Assembly: GCF_009856625.1 (NCBI RefSeq)
Contig: NZ_CP047241.1
Span: 930,001 to 994,000 of the forward strand
Length of the DNA stretch: 64,000 nt
Source of the DNA: Aquitalea denitrificans
GTDB taxonomy: Bacteria > Pseudomonadota > Gammaproteobacteria > Burkholderiales > Chromobacteriaceae
Direction of reading: 5' to 3'
Shown: piece after piece, positions 16,338 through 24,823 of the stretch
Position numbering within the stretch: the first letter of the stretch is position 1
Layout: each line of letters opens with the position of its first letter
Notes under the pieces: model-generated
The model's input: the letters and a program-made list of their open reading frames with translations, nothing else
What the model was told of the DNA's origin: nothing
Database searches by the model: none
Position numbers and translations under genes: made by a program

Positions 16338-19109
16338 ATGAACAATCTGAAAGTAACACACCGTTTGCTGCTGGGTTTCGGCCTGCTGGTTGCTGTGATC
16401 ATCGCTGCCATGGCCGTGGCCATTGCACAGATACACAATCTGCGTGATGACATTGACGAAATTGCCAACGTCCACGTTCCCAGGGCATCCGAGGCCAACA
16501 AGGTAGTGGACGGCGTCAACCTCACGGCGCGCGCTTCGCGCACCCTGCTGTTGTCCAAGGACCCGGCCGTGCTGGGAGATCAGTACAAGCAGATCGATGA
16601 TGCCTTGAGCCAGATATCTGCCCAGATGACCCACCTTTCCAGCGGTGTACCACCGGCAGGTCAGGCATTGTTCGACAAGGTGAGAACACAGGAAACCGGT
16701 TATCGTCAGCAACTGTTGCAGTTCCGCCAGAAGCTGGCGGCAGGGCAGGAAGACGACGCCAAGAACTACCTGCTGCAAACCCTGCGGCCCACCCAGATCG
16801 ACTACATCAAGGCGATCAATAATTACGTCGATTTTGAGGAAGGACTGGCCAAGCAGGTAGCGGAAGGCACGCTGGCTCGCGCCAACAGTGCCGGCATCCT
16901 GCTCAATGGCTTGATGGCAGCGTCGGTACTGATTGCCATCCTTGCCGGCTGGCTGATCAGTCGTTCTCTGCTACGACAGATTGGTGGCGAACCTGCTGAT
17001 GCCGTCAAGCTGATGCAGGAGCTGGCTGCCGGGGAAGTCACCACTGAGCTGACCGTGGCTGCCAGCGACAGCAGCAGCCTGTTTGCCTATATGCGGCAGG
17101 CCGCAGACAAGGCCGTGGAGAACATCCGGGTACGCAATGCGCTGGACCATGCCGCCACCAATATGATGATTGCCGATACCGACTTCAATGTGGTGTATGC
17201 CAACCAGTCGGTGGTAAACATGTTTGCCCAGGCTGAAAGCGATATCCGCCGCGACCTGCCGCAGTTTTCCGCCCACAAGCTGCTGGGGAGCAATATTGAC
17301 CAGTTCCACCGCAACCCCGGCCATCAACGCGGCCTGATGCAGCAATTGCGCAATCCGCACCATGGCACCATCCATGTCGGCGGTCGTACTTTCAACCTGA
17401 TTCTCACCCCCATCAACGGTAGTAGCGGCAACCGTCTGGGCTACGGCGTGGAGTGGATAGATCGCACTGCCGAGCTGGCACAACAGGCAGCCGAACAGCA
17501 GCGTATCGAGGCTGAACGCAAGATTGCTGCTGAAAACGCTCGTATCCGCAGCGCGCTGGACAATGTCACCACCAATGTGATGATTGCCGATAATGACCGC
17601 AACATCATCTACCTCAACCACAGCGTGATCGAGATGCTGTCGGTAGCCGAAGCCGACCTGCGCAAGGCGCTGCCCAATTTCAGTGCCCGTCATGTGCTGG
17701 GCGGCAGTATGGACATATTCCACCGCAACCCGGCGCACCAGCGTGATCTGCTGGCTAATCTGCGTGCCACTTACAAGGCTGACATCGTGGTGGGCGGACG
17801 ACATTTCTCGCTCACCGCCAACCCGGTTTTTGCTACCGATGGCGAGCGCCTGGGCACCGTGGTGGAATGGAAGGACCGTACCGGCGAAGTGCTGATCGAG
17901 AAGGAAGTCGAAGCCATCGTCAATGCAGCTGCGCGTGGCGACTATGGTTCGCGGCTGGTGGTGGAGGGCAAGACCGGCTTCTTCCGTGTGCTGTCCGAGG
18001 GAGTGAACCAACTGCTGGGCGTTACCAGCCAGGCACTGGGCGATATCGCCACGGTACTGGGCGGGCTGGCGCAGGGCGACCTGACTCGCACCATCAAGAA
18101 CGATTACGAAGGCATGCTGGGTCAGCTGAAAACCGACACCAATGCCACGGTGGAACGGCTGCGCGGCATTGTCGGCAATATCCAGGAAGCCACGGGTGCC
18201 ATCAATACGGCAGCTCAGGAAATTGCCGCCGGCAACAGCAATCTGTCCGGCCGTACCGAGCAGCAGGCGGCCAGCCTGGAAGAAACCGCGTCCAGCATGG
18301 AAGAGATCACCAGTACGGTGCGGCAGAATGCCGAGAACGCCAAGAAGGCCAATACCCTGGCTACCGGCGCATCCGACATCGCCGCGCGGGGCGGCCAGGT
18401 GGTGGGCAATGTGGTGTCCACCATGAACGAGATCAACGACAGTGCCAAGAAGATTGTCGACATCATCAGCGTGATTGACGGCATTGCCTTTCAGACCAAT
18501 ATCCTGGCGCTCAATGCCGCCGTGGAAGCTGCCCGTGCCGGTGAGCAGGGGCGCGGCTTTGCCGTGGTGGCCAGCGAGGTGCGCAATCTGGCCCAGCGTT
18601 CGGCCGCTGCGGCCAAGGAAATCAAGCTGTTGATTGGCAACTCGGTGGACAAGGTGGAATCTGGTAGCCGACTGGTGGATGAGGCCGGGCGTACCATGGA
18701 CGAAATCGTCGGTTCCATCCGCCGAGTGGCCGACATCATGAGTGATATCTCGGCCGCTTCCATCGAACAAAGCTCCGGCATCGAACAGGTCAATCTGGCC
18801 GTGACGCAGATGGATGAAAACACCCAGAAGAATGCGGCACTGGTTGAACAGGCCGCTGCCGCGGCTGAATCGCTGGAAGAACAGGCGCGCCATCTGCTGG
18901 ACGCGGTATCCATCTTCCGGCTGGATGCGGCCTCGGCTCGCCTGTCCGCTCCCCGGCTGTCGCATCGCGAGTCGGCACCGGCGGCGCGTCTGGCCCATCA
19001 TAACGGCCAGCAGGTGAGGCCGGTTGCTGCGCACTTGCCGCTGAATGCCGAGCGTATCAAGACCTTGCCGGGCCCGTCATCGCATGATGATGAGTGGGAA
19101 GAATTCTGA
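16338..19109 (+). CDS. Methyl-accepting chemotaxis protein with tandem PAS domains and CheR-tether
   Basis: This is a 923-residue transducer. TM1 is at ~10-30, a four-helix-bundle periplasmic domain lies at ~31-190, and TM2 is at ~195-215. Two homologous PAS-like cytoplasmic domains follow (from about residues 265 and 405), each with ALD-ATN-MIAD or ALDNVTTNVMIAD and an FHRNP-HQR segment. A HAMP-like segment and the MCP signalling domain come next (IDGIAFQTNILALNAAVEAAR). The protein ends in EWEEF, which fits the xWxxF pentapeptide that tethers CheR and CheB. cheR follows directly, matching this. It is probably the main methylated receptor of the cluster. Confidence 0.93.
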   Translation: MNNLKVTHRLLLGFGLLVAVIIAAMAVAIAQIHNLRDDIDEIANVHVPRASEANKVVDGVNLTARASRTLLLSKDPAVLGDQYKQIDDALSQISAQMTHLSSGVPPAGQALFDKVRTQETGYRQQLLQFRQKLAAGQEDDAKNYLLQTLRPTQIDYIKAINNYVDFEEGLAKQVAEGTLARANSAGILLNGLMAASVLIAILAGWLISRSLLRQIGGEPADAVKLMQELAAGEVTTELTVAASDSSSLFAYMRQAADKAVENIRVRNALDHAATNMMIADTDFNVVYANQSVVNMFAQAESDIRRDLPQFSAHKLLGSNIDQFHRNPGHQRGLMQQLRNPHHGTIHVGGRTFNLILTPINGSSGNRLGYGVEWIDRTAELAQQAAEQQRIEAERKIAAENARIRSALDNVTTNVMIADNDRNIIYLNHSVIEMLSVAEADLRKALPNFSARHVLGGSMDIFHRNPAHQRDLLANLRATYKADIVVGGRHFSLTANPVFATDGERLGTVVEWKDRTGEVLIEKEVEAIVNAAARGDYGSRLVVEGKTGFFRVLSEGVNQLLGVTSQALGDIATVLGGLAQGDLTRTIKNDYEGMLGQLKTDTNATVERLRGIVGNIQEATGAINTAAQEIAAGNSNLSGRTEQQAASLEETASSMEEITSTVRQNAENAKKANTLATGASDIAARGGQVVGNVVSTMNEINDSAKKIVDIISVIDGIAFQTNILALNAAVEAARAGEQGRGFAVVASEVRNLAQRSAAAAKEIKLLIGNSVDKVESGSRLVDEAGRTMDEIVGSIRRVADIMSDISAASIEQSSGIEQVNLAVTQMDENTQKNAALVEQAAAAAESLEEQARHLLDAVSIFRLDAASARLSAPRLSHRESAPAARLAHHNGQQVRPVAAHLPLNAERIKTLPGPSSHDDEWEEF

Positions 19110-19127
19110 TGGCTGCGACCAGGCCTG

Positions 19128-19970
19128 ATGAGCGCTGAACGCGATATCAAGTTCACGGCGGCAGATTTCCGCCGCCTGCGGCAGATGCTGTATCAGCGTG
19201 TGGGCATTGCGCTGAATGACAGCAAGAGCCATATGGCCTATTCCCGGCTGGTAAAGCGCGTACGCCAGCTGGGAATGCGCCAGTTTTCCGATTATCTGGA
19301 TTTGCTGGATGGTGCCGGGAATGACCCGGAGTGGCAGCATTTCGTCAACGCACTGACTACCAATCTGACGGCATTCTTCCGCGAGCCACACCATTTTGAT
19401 CTGCTGCGGCTACATGCGATGGAACGGGCCGGGCAGGAGCGGGTATACCGGGTATGGAGTGCAGCGGTTTCCACCGGGGAAGAGGCGTATTCGATTGCCA
19501 TCACCCTGCTGTCGCTGCCGCAACTCAACCGGCAGCGGCTGGAGCTGGTGGCTTCCGACATCGACACCCGGGTGCTCAGCCATGCTGCGGATGGCATCTA
19601 TGATGCCGAACGGGCCAAGGCGCTGGACGAGGCCCAGCTCAAGCGTTTTTTCCTGCGCGGCGTTGGCCGTAATGCCGGCAAGATCCGCGTCCGGCGCGAA
19701 GTGCGTGACCAGCTGTCGTTCTACCAGTTCAACCTGATTGCCGCACAGTGGCCCGACATGGGGCGCTTTGACGTGATTTTCTGTCGCAATGTGCTGATCT
19801 ATTTCGACAAGCCTACCCAGGCGGCCATCCTGCAGCATTTTGCCGATTGTCTGCAGCCGGATGGCCTGCTGTTCCTGGGGCATTCCGAAAACATCCAGCA
19901 CTTGAGCGATGCCTTCCAGTCCTGTGGCCGGACCGCTTATCGCCTGGTAAACCATACTGTGCGAGGGTGA
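19128..19970 (+). CDS. cheR: Chemotaxis protein methyltransferase CheR
   Basis: This 280-residue CheR transfers methyl groups from S-adenosylmethionine to MCP glutamates. The N-terminal all-alpha domain includes the FTAADFRRLRQML start. The SAM-binding core shows the STGEEAYSIAI loop and the FDVIFCRNVLIYFD motif typical of CheR. It lies 18 bases after the MCP whose C-terminus carries a tether pentapeptide. It is followed by cheB one base after its stop. Confidence 0.95.
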   Translation: MSAERDIKFTAADFRRLRQMLYQRVGIALNDSKSHMAYSRLVKRVRQLGMRQFSDYLDLLDGAGNDPEWQHFVNALTTNLTAFFREPHHFDLLRLHAMERAGQERVYRVWSAAVSTGEEAYSIAITLLSLPQLNRQRLELVASDIDTRVLSHAADGIYDAERAKALDEAQLKRFFLRGVGRNAGKIRVRREVRDQLSFYQFNLIAAQWPDMGRFDVIFCRNVLIYFDKPTQAAILQHFADCLQPDGLLFLGHSENIQHLSDAFQSCGRTAYRLVNHTVRG

Positions 19971-19971
19971 A

Positions 19972-21048
19972 ATGAACACGAGCAGCAGCCGTAAAATCAG
20001 AATCGTGGTGGTGGACGACTCGGCGCTGATTCGCAGCCTGCTGACCAGCATCATCAATGAGGCCGCAGACATGGAAGTGGTGGCCACTGCTTCCGACCCC
20101 ATCGTCGCGCGCGAGCGCATTCGCGAAACCAACCCGGACATGATCACGCTCGATGTGGAAATGCCACGCATGGACGGGCTGGAGTTTTTACGTCGGCTGA
20201 TGCGGTTGCGCCCGACTCCGGTGCTGATGATTTCCTCGCTGACCCAGAGCGGATCGGAAACCACCCTCAGCGCACTGGAGCTGGGCGCGGTGGATTTTCT
20301 GCCCAAGCCGACGCTGGATGTCAGCAATACCATGCAGTCCTATGCCGACGATATTCGCGACAAGATCCGCATGGTGGCGGCTGCCCGTCTGCGCCGTCCG
20401 GCCTTGTTTGCTGCGCCCAGGCTGGAGTCGCCACGGCTGGCCCCCAGCCTGCTGCGGCAGAACGCCATCATCGCCGTGGGGGCCTCCACTGGTGGCACCG
20501 ATGCCATCAAGGAGTTTCTTGGCAAGCTGCCGGCCAACGGCCCACCGGTGATGATTGTCCAGCACATGCCGGAAGGCTTCACCCTGTCTTTTGCCAAACG
20601 GCTGGACAAGCTGTGTGCCATGCATGTGAAAGAGGCCGAAGATGGCGAGCCGCTGCTGCGTGGCACCGCCTATATTGCGCCCGGACATTCCCATATGAGG
20701 CTGGGCAAGGGGACACAGGGCTTTGTCATCTGCCTGGATCAGGGACCGCCGGTCAATCGCCATCGGCCGTCCGTGGATGTGATGTTTGCTTCGGTAGCCA
20801 GCCTGGCGGCCGCCCAGACCGTTGCCGTCATCCTTACCGGCATGGGCAAGGACGGTGCGCAGGGCATGTTGCAACTGCGACAGGGCGGGGCCATTACCTT
20901 TGCCCAGGACGAAGCCAGCTGCGTGGTATACGGCATGCCGCGCGAGGCGGTGGCGCATGGCGGTGTGATGTATGTGCATCCGCTGTCGCAACTGGCTGAC
21001 AAGGTGATGGACTGCCTGCGCCTGCCGCATGGGAAGGAGGGCGCATGA
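19972..21048 (+). CDS. cheB: Chemotaxis methylesterase/glutamine deamidase CheB
   Basis: This 358-residue CheB has an N-terminal receiver (VVVDDSALIRSLL, phospho-Asp in TLDVEMPRMDGLEFL, LPKPT) and a C-terminal methylesterase domain. The triad is recognisable as Ser in VGASTGGTDAI, His in IVQHMPEGF and Asp in TGMGKDGAQG. Phosphorylation by CheA activates removal of methyl groups from MCPs. The start is one base after cheR and the stop overlaps cheD by 4 bases, so the three adaptation genes are translationally coupled. Confidence 0.96.
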   Translation: MNTSSSRKIRIVVVDDSALIRSLLTSIINEAADMEVVATASDPIVARERIRETNPDMITLDVEMPRMDGLEFLRRLMRLRPTPVLMISSLTQSGSETTLSALELGAVDFLPKPTLDVSNTMQSYADDIRDKIRMVAAARLRRPALFAAPRLESPRLAPSLLRQNAIIAVGASTGGTDAIKEFLGKLPANGPPVMIVQHMPEGFTLSFAKRLDKLCAMHVKEAEDGEPLLRGTAYIAPGHSHMRLGKGTQGFVICLDQGPPVNRHRPSVDVMFASVASLAAAQTVAVILTGMGKDGAQGMLQLRQGGAITFAQDEASCVVYGMPREAVAHGGVMYVHPLSQLADKVMDCLRLPHGKEGA

Positions 21049-21650
21049 CGTATACCGATCAGCCCTCCGAACGCCGCTATTTTGACCGCCAGTTTCAGAT
21101 TGATGCAGTCAAGATTCTGCCGGGCGAATATTTCGCCACCCGTCAGCGGTTGATGCTGACCACCCTGCTGGGTTCCTGCGTGGCAGCATGCCTGATGGAC
21201 CGCGCCGCCGGGGTGCATGGCATGAACCATTTTCTGCTGCCGCAGGGTAGCGACTGGCATAGCCAGACCGGCGTGCCGGCCCGCTTTGGGGTCAATGCCA
21301 TGGAATTGCTGATTACCGACATGCAGAAACTGGGAGCCCAGCGTCAACGGCTGGAAGCCAAGGTGTTTGGTGCCGGCAATGTGCTGGATGGGATGTCGGT
21401 GGTGAATATCGGCGAGCAGAACAGCGATTTTATCCGCGCTTATCTGAAAGGTGAGGGGATCCCCCTACTCGCGGAGGATCTGCTTGGCAGCTTTGCCCGT
21501 AAGATTTTTTTCTTCCCGGGTGATGGCCGGGTAATGGTGCGCAAGCTCAAGAGTAGCCGCACCCTGGTGTCCAAGGAAGCAGCCTACCGCCAGCGGCTGG
21601 ACCGTCAGACCACCTCTCAGCCTGGTGGCGATATCGATCTGTTCATCTGA
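21045..21650 (+). CDS. cheD: Chemoreceptor glutamine deamidase CheD
   Basis: This 201-residue CheD deamidates receptor glutamines to glutamates so that CheR can methylate them. The catalytic Cys is in LLGSCVAACL and the His in GMNHFLLP. The first 30 or so residues and the C-terminal tail are longer than in minimal CheD proteins. The start overlaps cheB (ATGA). It closes the second chemotaxis operon and is convergent with the ferredoxin gene, leaving only 8 bases between stops and no obvious terminator. Confidence 0.94.
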   Translation: MTYTDQPSERRYFDRQFQIDAVKILPGEYFATRQRLMLTTLLGSCVAACLMDRAAGVHGMNHFLLPQGSDWHSQTGVPARFGVNAMELLITDMQKLGAQRQRLEAKVFGAGNVLDGMSVVNIGEQNSDFIRAYLKGEGIPLLAEDLLGSFARKIFFFPGDGRVMVRKLKSSRTLVSKEAAYRQRLDRQTTSQPGGDIDLFI

Positions 21651-21658
21651 TTCCGTAT

Positions 21659-21985
21659 TCAGTCGCGCTGCAGGTGTGGCAGCTTGTCTGTTACCTCGGC
21701 CCAGTCGGCATGGTCGGGCAGTGGTGGCTTGCTGGCCGTGATGGTAGGCCAACGCTTTGACAGCTCCGCGTTCAGCTGGATGTACACGCGCTGGCCAGCT
21801 GGCACGTCATCTTCGGCATAAATGGCAGAAACCGGGCATTCGGCCACGCACAGAGTGCAGTCTATGCACTCGTCCGGATCGATGGCGAGAAAGTTGGGAC
21901 CCTCATGAAAGCAATCTACCGGGCAGACATCCACGCAATCCGTGTATTTGCATTTGACGCAGGCATCGGTTACAACGTAGGCCAC
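21659..21985 (-). CDS. fdxA: 7Fe ferredoxin FdxA
   Basis: This 108-residue ferredoxin of the Azotobacter FdI/FdxA type carries one 3Fe-4S and one 4Fe-4S cluster. The cysteines fall in ACVKCKYTDCVDVCPVDC and ECIDCTLCVAECPVSA, and the FHEGPNFLAIDPDECID segment is diagnostic. It carries electrons in the cytoplasm; the partner is not shown by context. I chose the GTG at 21985, which follows a strong AGGAGGAA site and gives the standard MAYVVTDACVKC start. A longer upstream frame has no such site. Confidence 0.94.
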   Translation of the reverse strand: MAYVVTDACVKCKYTDCVDVCPVDCFHEGPNFLAIDPDECIDCTLCVAECPVSAIYAEDDVPAGQRVYIQLNAELSKRWPTITASKPPLPDHADWAEVTDKLPHLQRD

Positions 21986-22169
21986 TTTACCTTCCTCCTG
22001 ATAATGACAAGTTTGCCTGCGGTGCTGCGCCGTGTGGCGCGGCAAGCGGCTGGCAAGGCAGGGTCAGACGTGATACAGCCAGCATGACTGAGTAATTTAC
22101 TCGGTTATTATCGACCAGAAATCACCTGCCTGCTCCCCCATTGTCATATTGATTGCCAGAACTGTTGCC

Positions 22170-23057
22170 ATGCCTGTCATTCCCTATCGCGGTCGCTTTG
22201 CCCCCAGTCCCACCGGCCTGCTGCATGCCGGTTCCCTGATGACTGCTGTCGGCAGCTATCTGGAAGCCCGTTGCCGGGGTGGTGAGTGGTGGGTACGCAT
22301 GGAAGACCTGGATCCACCGCGCGAAATGCCTGGTGCGGCAGACGACATCCTGCGCACGCTGGAAGCTTTTGGTTTCGAGTGGGATGGCGAGGTGGTGTAC
22401 CAGAGCCAGCGTCACCATCTGTATCAGGCCGCCTTGCAGCAGCTGATTGCCAGCGGCCATGTTTATCCCTGTAGCTGTTCGCGCAAGGAAATCACCAGCG
22501 TGGCCAGGCGCGGCGTGGATGGCTATGTCTATCCCGGCTGGTGTCGGGACGGCTGCCGCAGCCAGCGCGACAGCCAGGCCTGGCGCTTGCGGGTGGATGA
22601 CGCCCCGGTAGCTTTTGTCGACCGTTTGCAAGGCCGGTATCAGCAGAACCTGGCGACAGACATCGGCGACTTTGTACTACTGCGCGCCGATGGTTTCTGG
22701 GCCTATCAACTGGCCGTGGTGGTGGACGATGCGGAGCAGGGAATGAGCGATATCGTCCGCGGTGCCGACCTGCTGGTATCCACCCCGCGACAAATCCATG
22801 TGCAGCGCTGCCTGGGTTTGCCCACCCCCGGCTATTGCCACTTGCCGCTGTTGGTGAATGCGGCCGGAGAGAAACTGTCCAAGCAGACACTGGCACCGGC
22901 GATTGACCGGGCTGCCGTCGCCCGTGAACTGCGCCTGGCGCTGTGCCGGCTGGGGCATGTTCCACCAGCCGAGTGCCAGAGCGCCGCCGAACTGTGGCAG
23001 TGGGCCAGGGCCAACTGGTCGCTGGCGGCTGTACCTGTTGGTCCCTGCCTGCTGTAA
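22170..23057 (+). CDS. gluQ: Glutamyl-Q tRNA(Asp) synthetase
   Basis: This 295-residue protein is a shortened glutamyl-tRNA synthetase catalytic core. It attaches glutamate to queuosine-34 of tRNA(Asp) instead of charging tRNA(Glu). It has the HIGH-like FAPSPTGLLHAGSL motif, zinc-ligand cysteines in YPCSCSR and YPGWCRDGC, and KLSKQT in place of KMSKS. The anticodon-binding domain of GltX is absent, as expected. I chose the ATG at 22170, seven codons inside an in-frame TTG. It is divergent from fdxA. Confidence 0.92.
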   Translation: MPVIPYRGRFAPSPTGLLHAGSLMTAVGSYLEARCRGGEWWVRMEDLDPPREMPGAADDILRTLEAFGFEWDGEVVYQSQRHHLYQAALQQLIASGHVYPCSCSRKEITSVARRGVDGYVYPGWCRDGCRSQRDSQAWRLRVDDAPVAFVDRLQGRYQQNLATDIGDFVLLRADGFWAYQLAVVVDDAEQGMSDIVRGADLLVSTPRQIHVQRCLGLPTPGYCHLPLLVNAAGEKLSKQTLAPAIDRAAVARELRLALCRLGHVPPAECQSAAELWQWARANWSLAAVPVGPCLL

Positions 23058-23088
23058 AGCGGTCAGCACCGTTCCTTTCCCTGCTGCT

Positions 23089-23118
23089 TGCCCGGCCTGT
23101 GCCGGGCATTGTTGCTTC
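23089..23118 (+). terminator. Weak terminator after gluQ
   Basis: An 8-bp GC-rich stem (23089-23096 with 23101-23108) with a CTGT loop is followed by an imperfect T-rich run. It sits in the 349-base gap between gluQ and the arc operon. The rest of that gap holds the AT-rich arc promoter region and no gene. Confidence 0.45.
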
Positions 23119-23303
23119 TACAGCTGCCGATACCGGTCCTTAAGCTGCCATCCTGCCCGCATCTTTTGTGATGTCGGACATGGTGATTCTGTAGCAAACC
23201 GCCTAAACCATAGAGATGACGTAGTCGTTTTGGCGTCTGCCACCGCCTGCAGTGTGTCTTGCCGCAGTGCATGTTCAAAACCGCGACATGGAATTACATA
23301 TGC

Positions 23304-23344
23304 GTAAATAATATATTTACAAAATAATTAAATACTAATATTGT
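23304..23344 (+). promoter_or_regulatory. Probable arc operon promoter with overlapping palindrome
   Basis: TTTACA (23316-23321) and TATTGT (23339-23344) are 17 bases apart in an AT-rich stretch 63 bases before the antiporter start. An inverted repeat with GTAAAT/ATTTAC arms (23304-23320) ends inside the -35, an operator-like position. It is not a good FNR/ANR site (no TTGAT-N4-ATCAA) and I cannot name the regulator. ArgR is one candidate. Confidence 0.45.
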
Positions 23345-23406
23345 GAAGCTCATACAGAACACGTTCTTTAACAGCTTCGATTTTCGGCCTCGATGGAGAC
23401 AAGACC

Positions 23407-24735
23407 ATGAGCGAGACCAATGTAAAAAAAGCGGCCCTGGGCGTGTGGATGTGTACCGCCCTGGTAGTGGGCAATATGATCGGTTCCGGTGTATTCCTGC
23501 TTCCCGCTTCGCTAGCCCCCTACGGGGGAATGTCCCTGATCGGCTGGGCGATTACCTCAGCCGGTGCCATTTGTCTGGCGCTGGTGTTTGCCCGGCTTTC
23601 CGCCATGATTCCCAAAGAGGGTGGCCCTTACGCCTATATCCATGCCGGCTTTGGCGACTTTGCCGGTTTCTGGATTGCCTGGGGTTACTGGATAGCCCTG
23701 TGGGCCGGCAACGCCGCACTGGCGGTGGCCGCCACCAGCTATATGCAGGTGTTTTTCCCGCAACTGGGGCATGACAACCTGCTGGCCGGTGCATTTTCCA
23801 TCGGCCTGATCTGGACCGTTACCTGGATCAACAGCCGCGGTGCACGCAGTTCCGGCCTGGTGGCGGTGGTGACTACCGTACTCAAACTGGTGCCACTGGC
23901 AGCCGTCACCTTTATCGGCTTCTTTTACATGCACCCGGAAAACCTGGTGTTCAACCCGCACGGCAAGCCCTTGTTGAGTTCGGTTTCCGCCACCATGGCG
24001 CTCACCTTGTGGGCGTTTCTGGGACTGGAGTCCGCCTCGGTTCCCGCCGGTGATGTGGTCAACCCCAGCAAGACCATTCCGCGTGCCACCGTCATTGGCA
24101 CCTTGCTGGCCACCGTGCTGTACATCCTGTCCACGGTGTCGCTGATGGGGGTGATGTCACCGGCCATGCTGGCCAATTCGCAAGCCCCGTTTGCCGATGC
24201 CGCCCGCCTGATGTGGGGCGACTGGGCCTACTGGGTGGTAGGGCTGGGGGCGGTGGTGTCCTGCTTTGGCGCACTCAATGGCTGGAGCCTGATGCAAGCC
24301 CATGTGCCCCATGCCGCCGCCAGGGACCAGCTGTTCCCGCGCCGCTTTGGCCAGACCAACCGTCAGGGTGTGCCGCTGTTCGGCCTGCTGCTGTCAAGCG
24401 GCCTGGTGACGGTGCTGCTGGCGATGAAATACGCCGGCGGGGAGGGCGGGGTGAAGATTTTTGAATTCATCATCCTGCTGGCCACGGCTACCACCTTGCT
24501 GCCCTATGCCTTCTGCTCGATGGCGCTGCTGGCCATCATGCTGATGCAAAAAGGCAAATACAGTCGGCGTGATTTCACCGCGCCACTGATCTTTTCCACC
24601 ACGGGCTTTCTGTACGCGGTATGGGCACTGTTTGGTGCTGGTGCCGAGATTGTGATGTGGGGGATTTTGCTGCTGATGCTGGGTTTGCCAGTGTATGTCT
24701 GGCAGATCAAAGAACGTTACGAGACCGAAAACTGA
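23407..24735 (+). CDS. arcD: Arginine/ornithine antiporter of the arc operon (AdiC/PotE-like APC protein)
   Basis: This 442-residue APC-superfamily transporter has about 12 membrane helices. The first carries GNMIGSGVFLLPASLAPYGG, the substrate-binding G-S/G motif, and helix 6 reads LWAFLGLESASVPAG. These motifs resemble AdiC (arginine/agmatine) and PotE/CadB more than I would expect of classical ArcD. Position before arcA-arcB-arcC makes import of arginine in exchange for ornithine the likely function. It has a GGAGAC site before the ATG. The symbol is assigned by context. Confidence 0.82.
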   Translation: MSETNVKKAALGVWMCTALVVGNMIGSGVFLLPASLAPYGGMSLIGWAITSAGAICLALVFARLSAMIPKEGGPYAYIHAGFGDFAGFWIAWGYWIALWAGNAALAVAATSYMQVFFPQLGHDNLLAGAFSIGLIWTVTWINSRGARSSGLVAVVTTVLKLVPLAAVTFIGFFYMHPENLVFNPHGKPLLSSVSATMALTLWAFLGLESASVPAGDVVNPSKTIPRATVIGTLLATVLYILSTVSLMGVMSPAMLANSQAPFADAARLMWGDWAYWVVGLGAVVSCFGALNGWSLMQAHVPHAAARDQLFPRRFGQTNRQGVPLFGLLLSSGLVTVLLAMKYAGGEGGVKIFEFIILLATATTLLPYAFCSMALLAIMLMQKGKYSRRDFTAPLIFSTTGFLYAVWALFGAGAEIVMWGILLLMLGLPVYVWQIKERYETEN

Positions 24736-24753
24736 AGCCAGCCTTTTGCTGTT

Positions 24754-24779
24754 CACTCCTTTGCCCAGGCAAGGGAGTG
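24754..24779 (+). other. Intercistronic hairpin between arcD and arcA
   Basis: A near-perfect inverted repeat (24754-24763 with 24770-24779, one G-U pair) lies in the 88-base gap and is not followed by a T tract. It could stabilise or process the arc mRNA so that arcA exceeds arcD, or act as a leaky terminator. Confidence 0.6.
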
Positions 24780-24823
24780 TACGGAAACAGGTTTATGCAA
24801 TTACTGATTGAAAGGATTTCATC

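Noticed and set aside
23058..23406. FNR/ANR box upstream of the arc operon.
   Set aside because: I looked for TTGAT-N4-ATCAA and close variants and found none. Only the GTAAAT/ATTTAC palindrome stands out.
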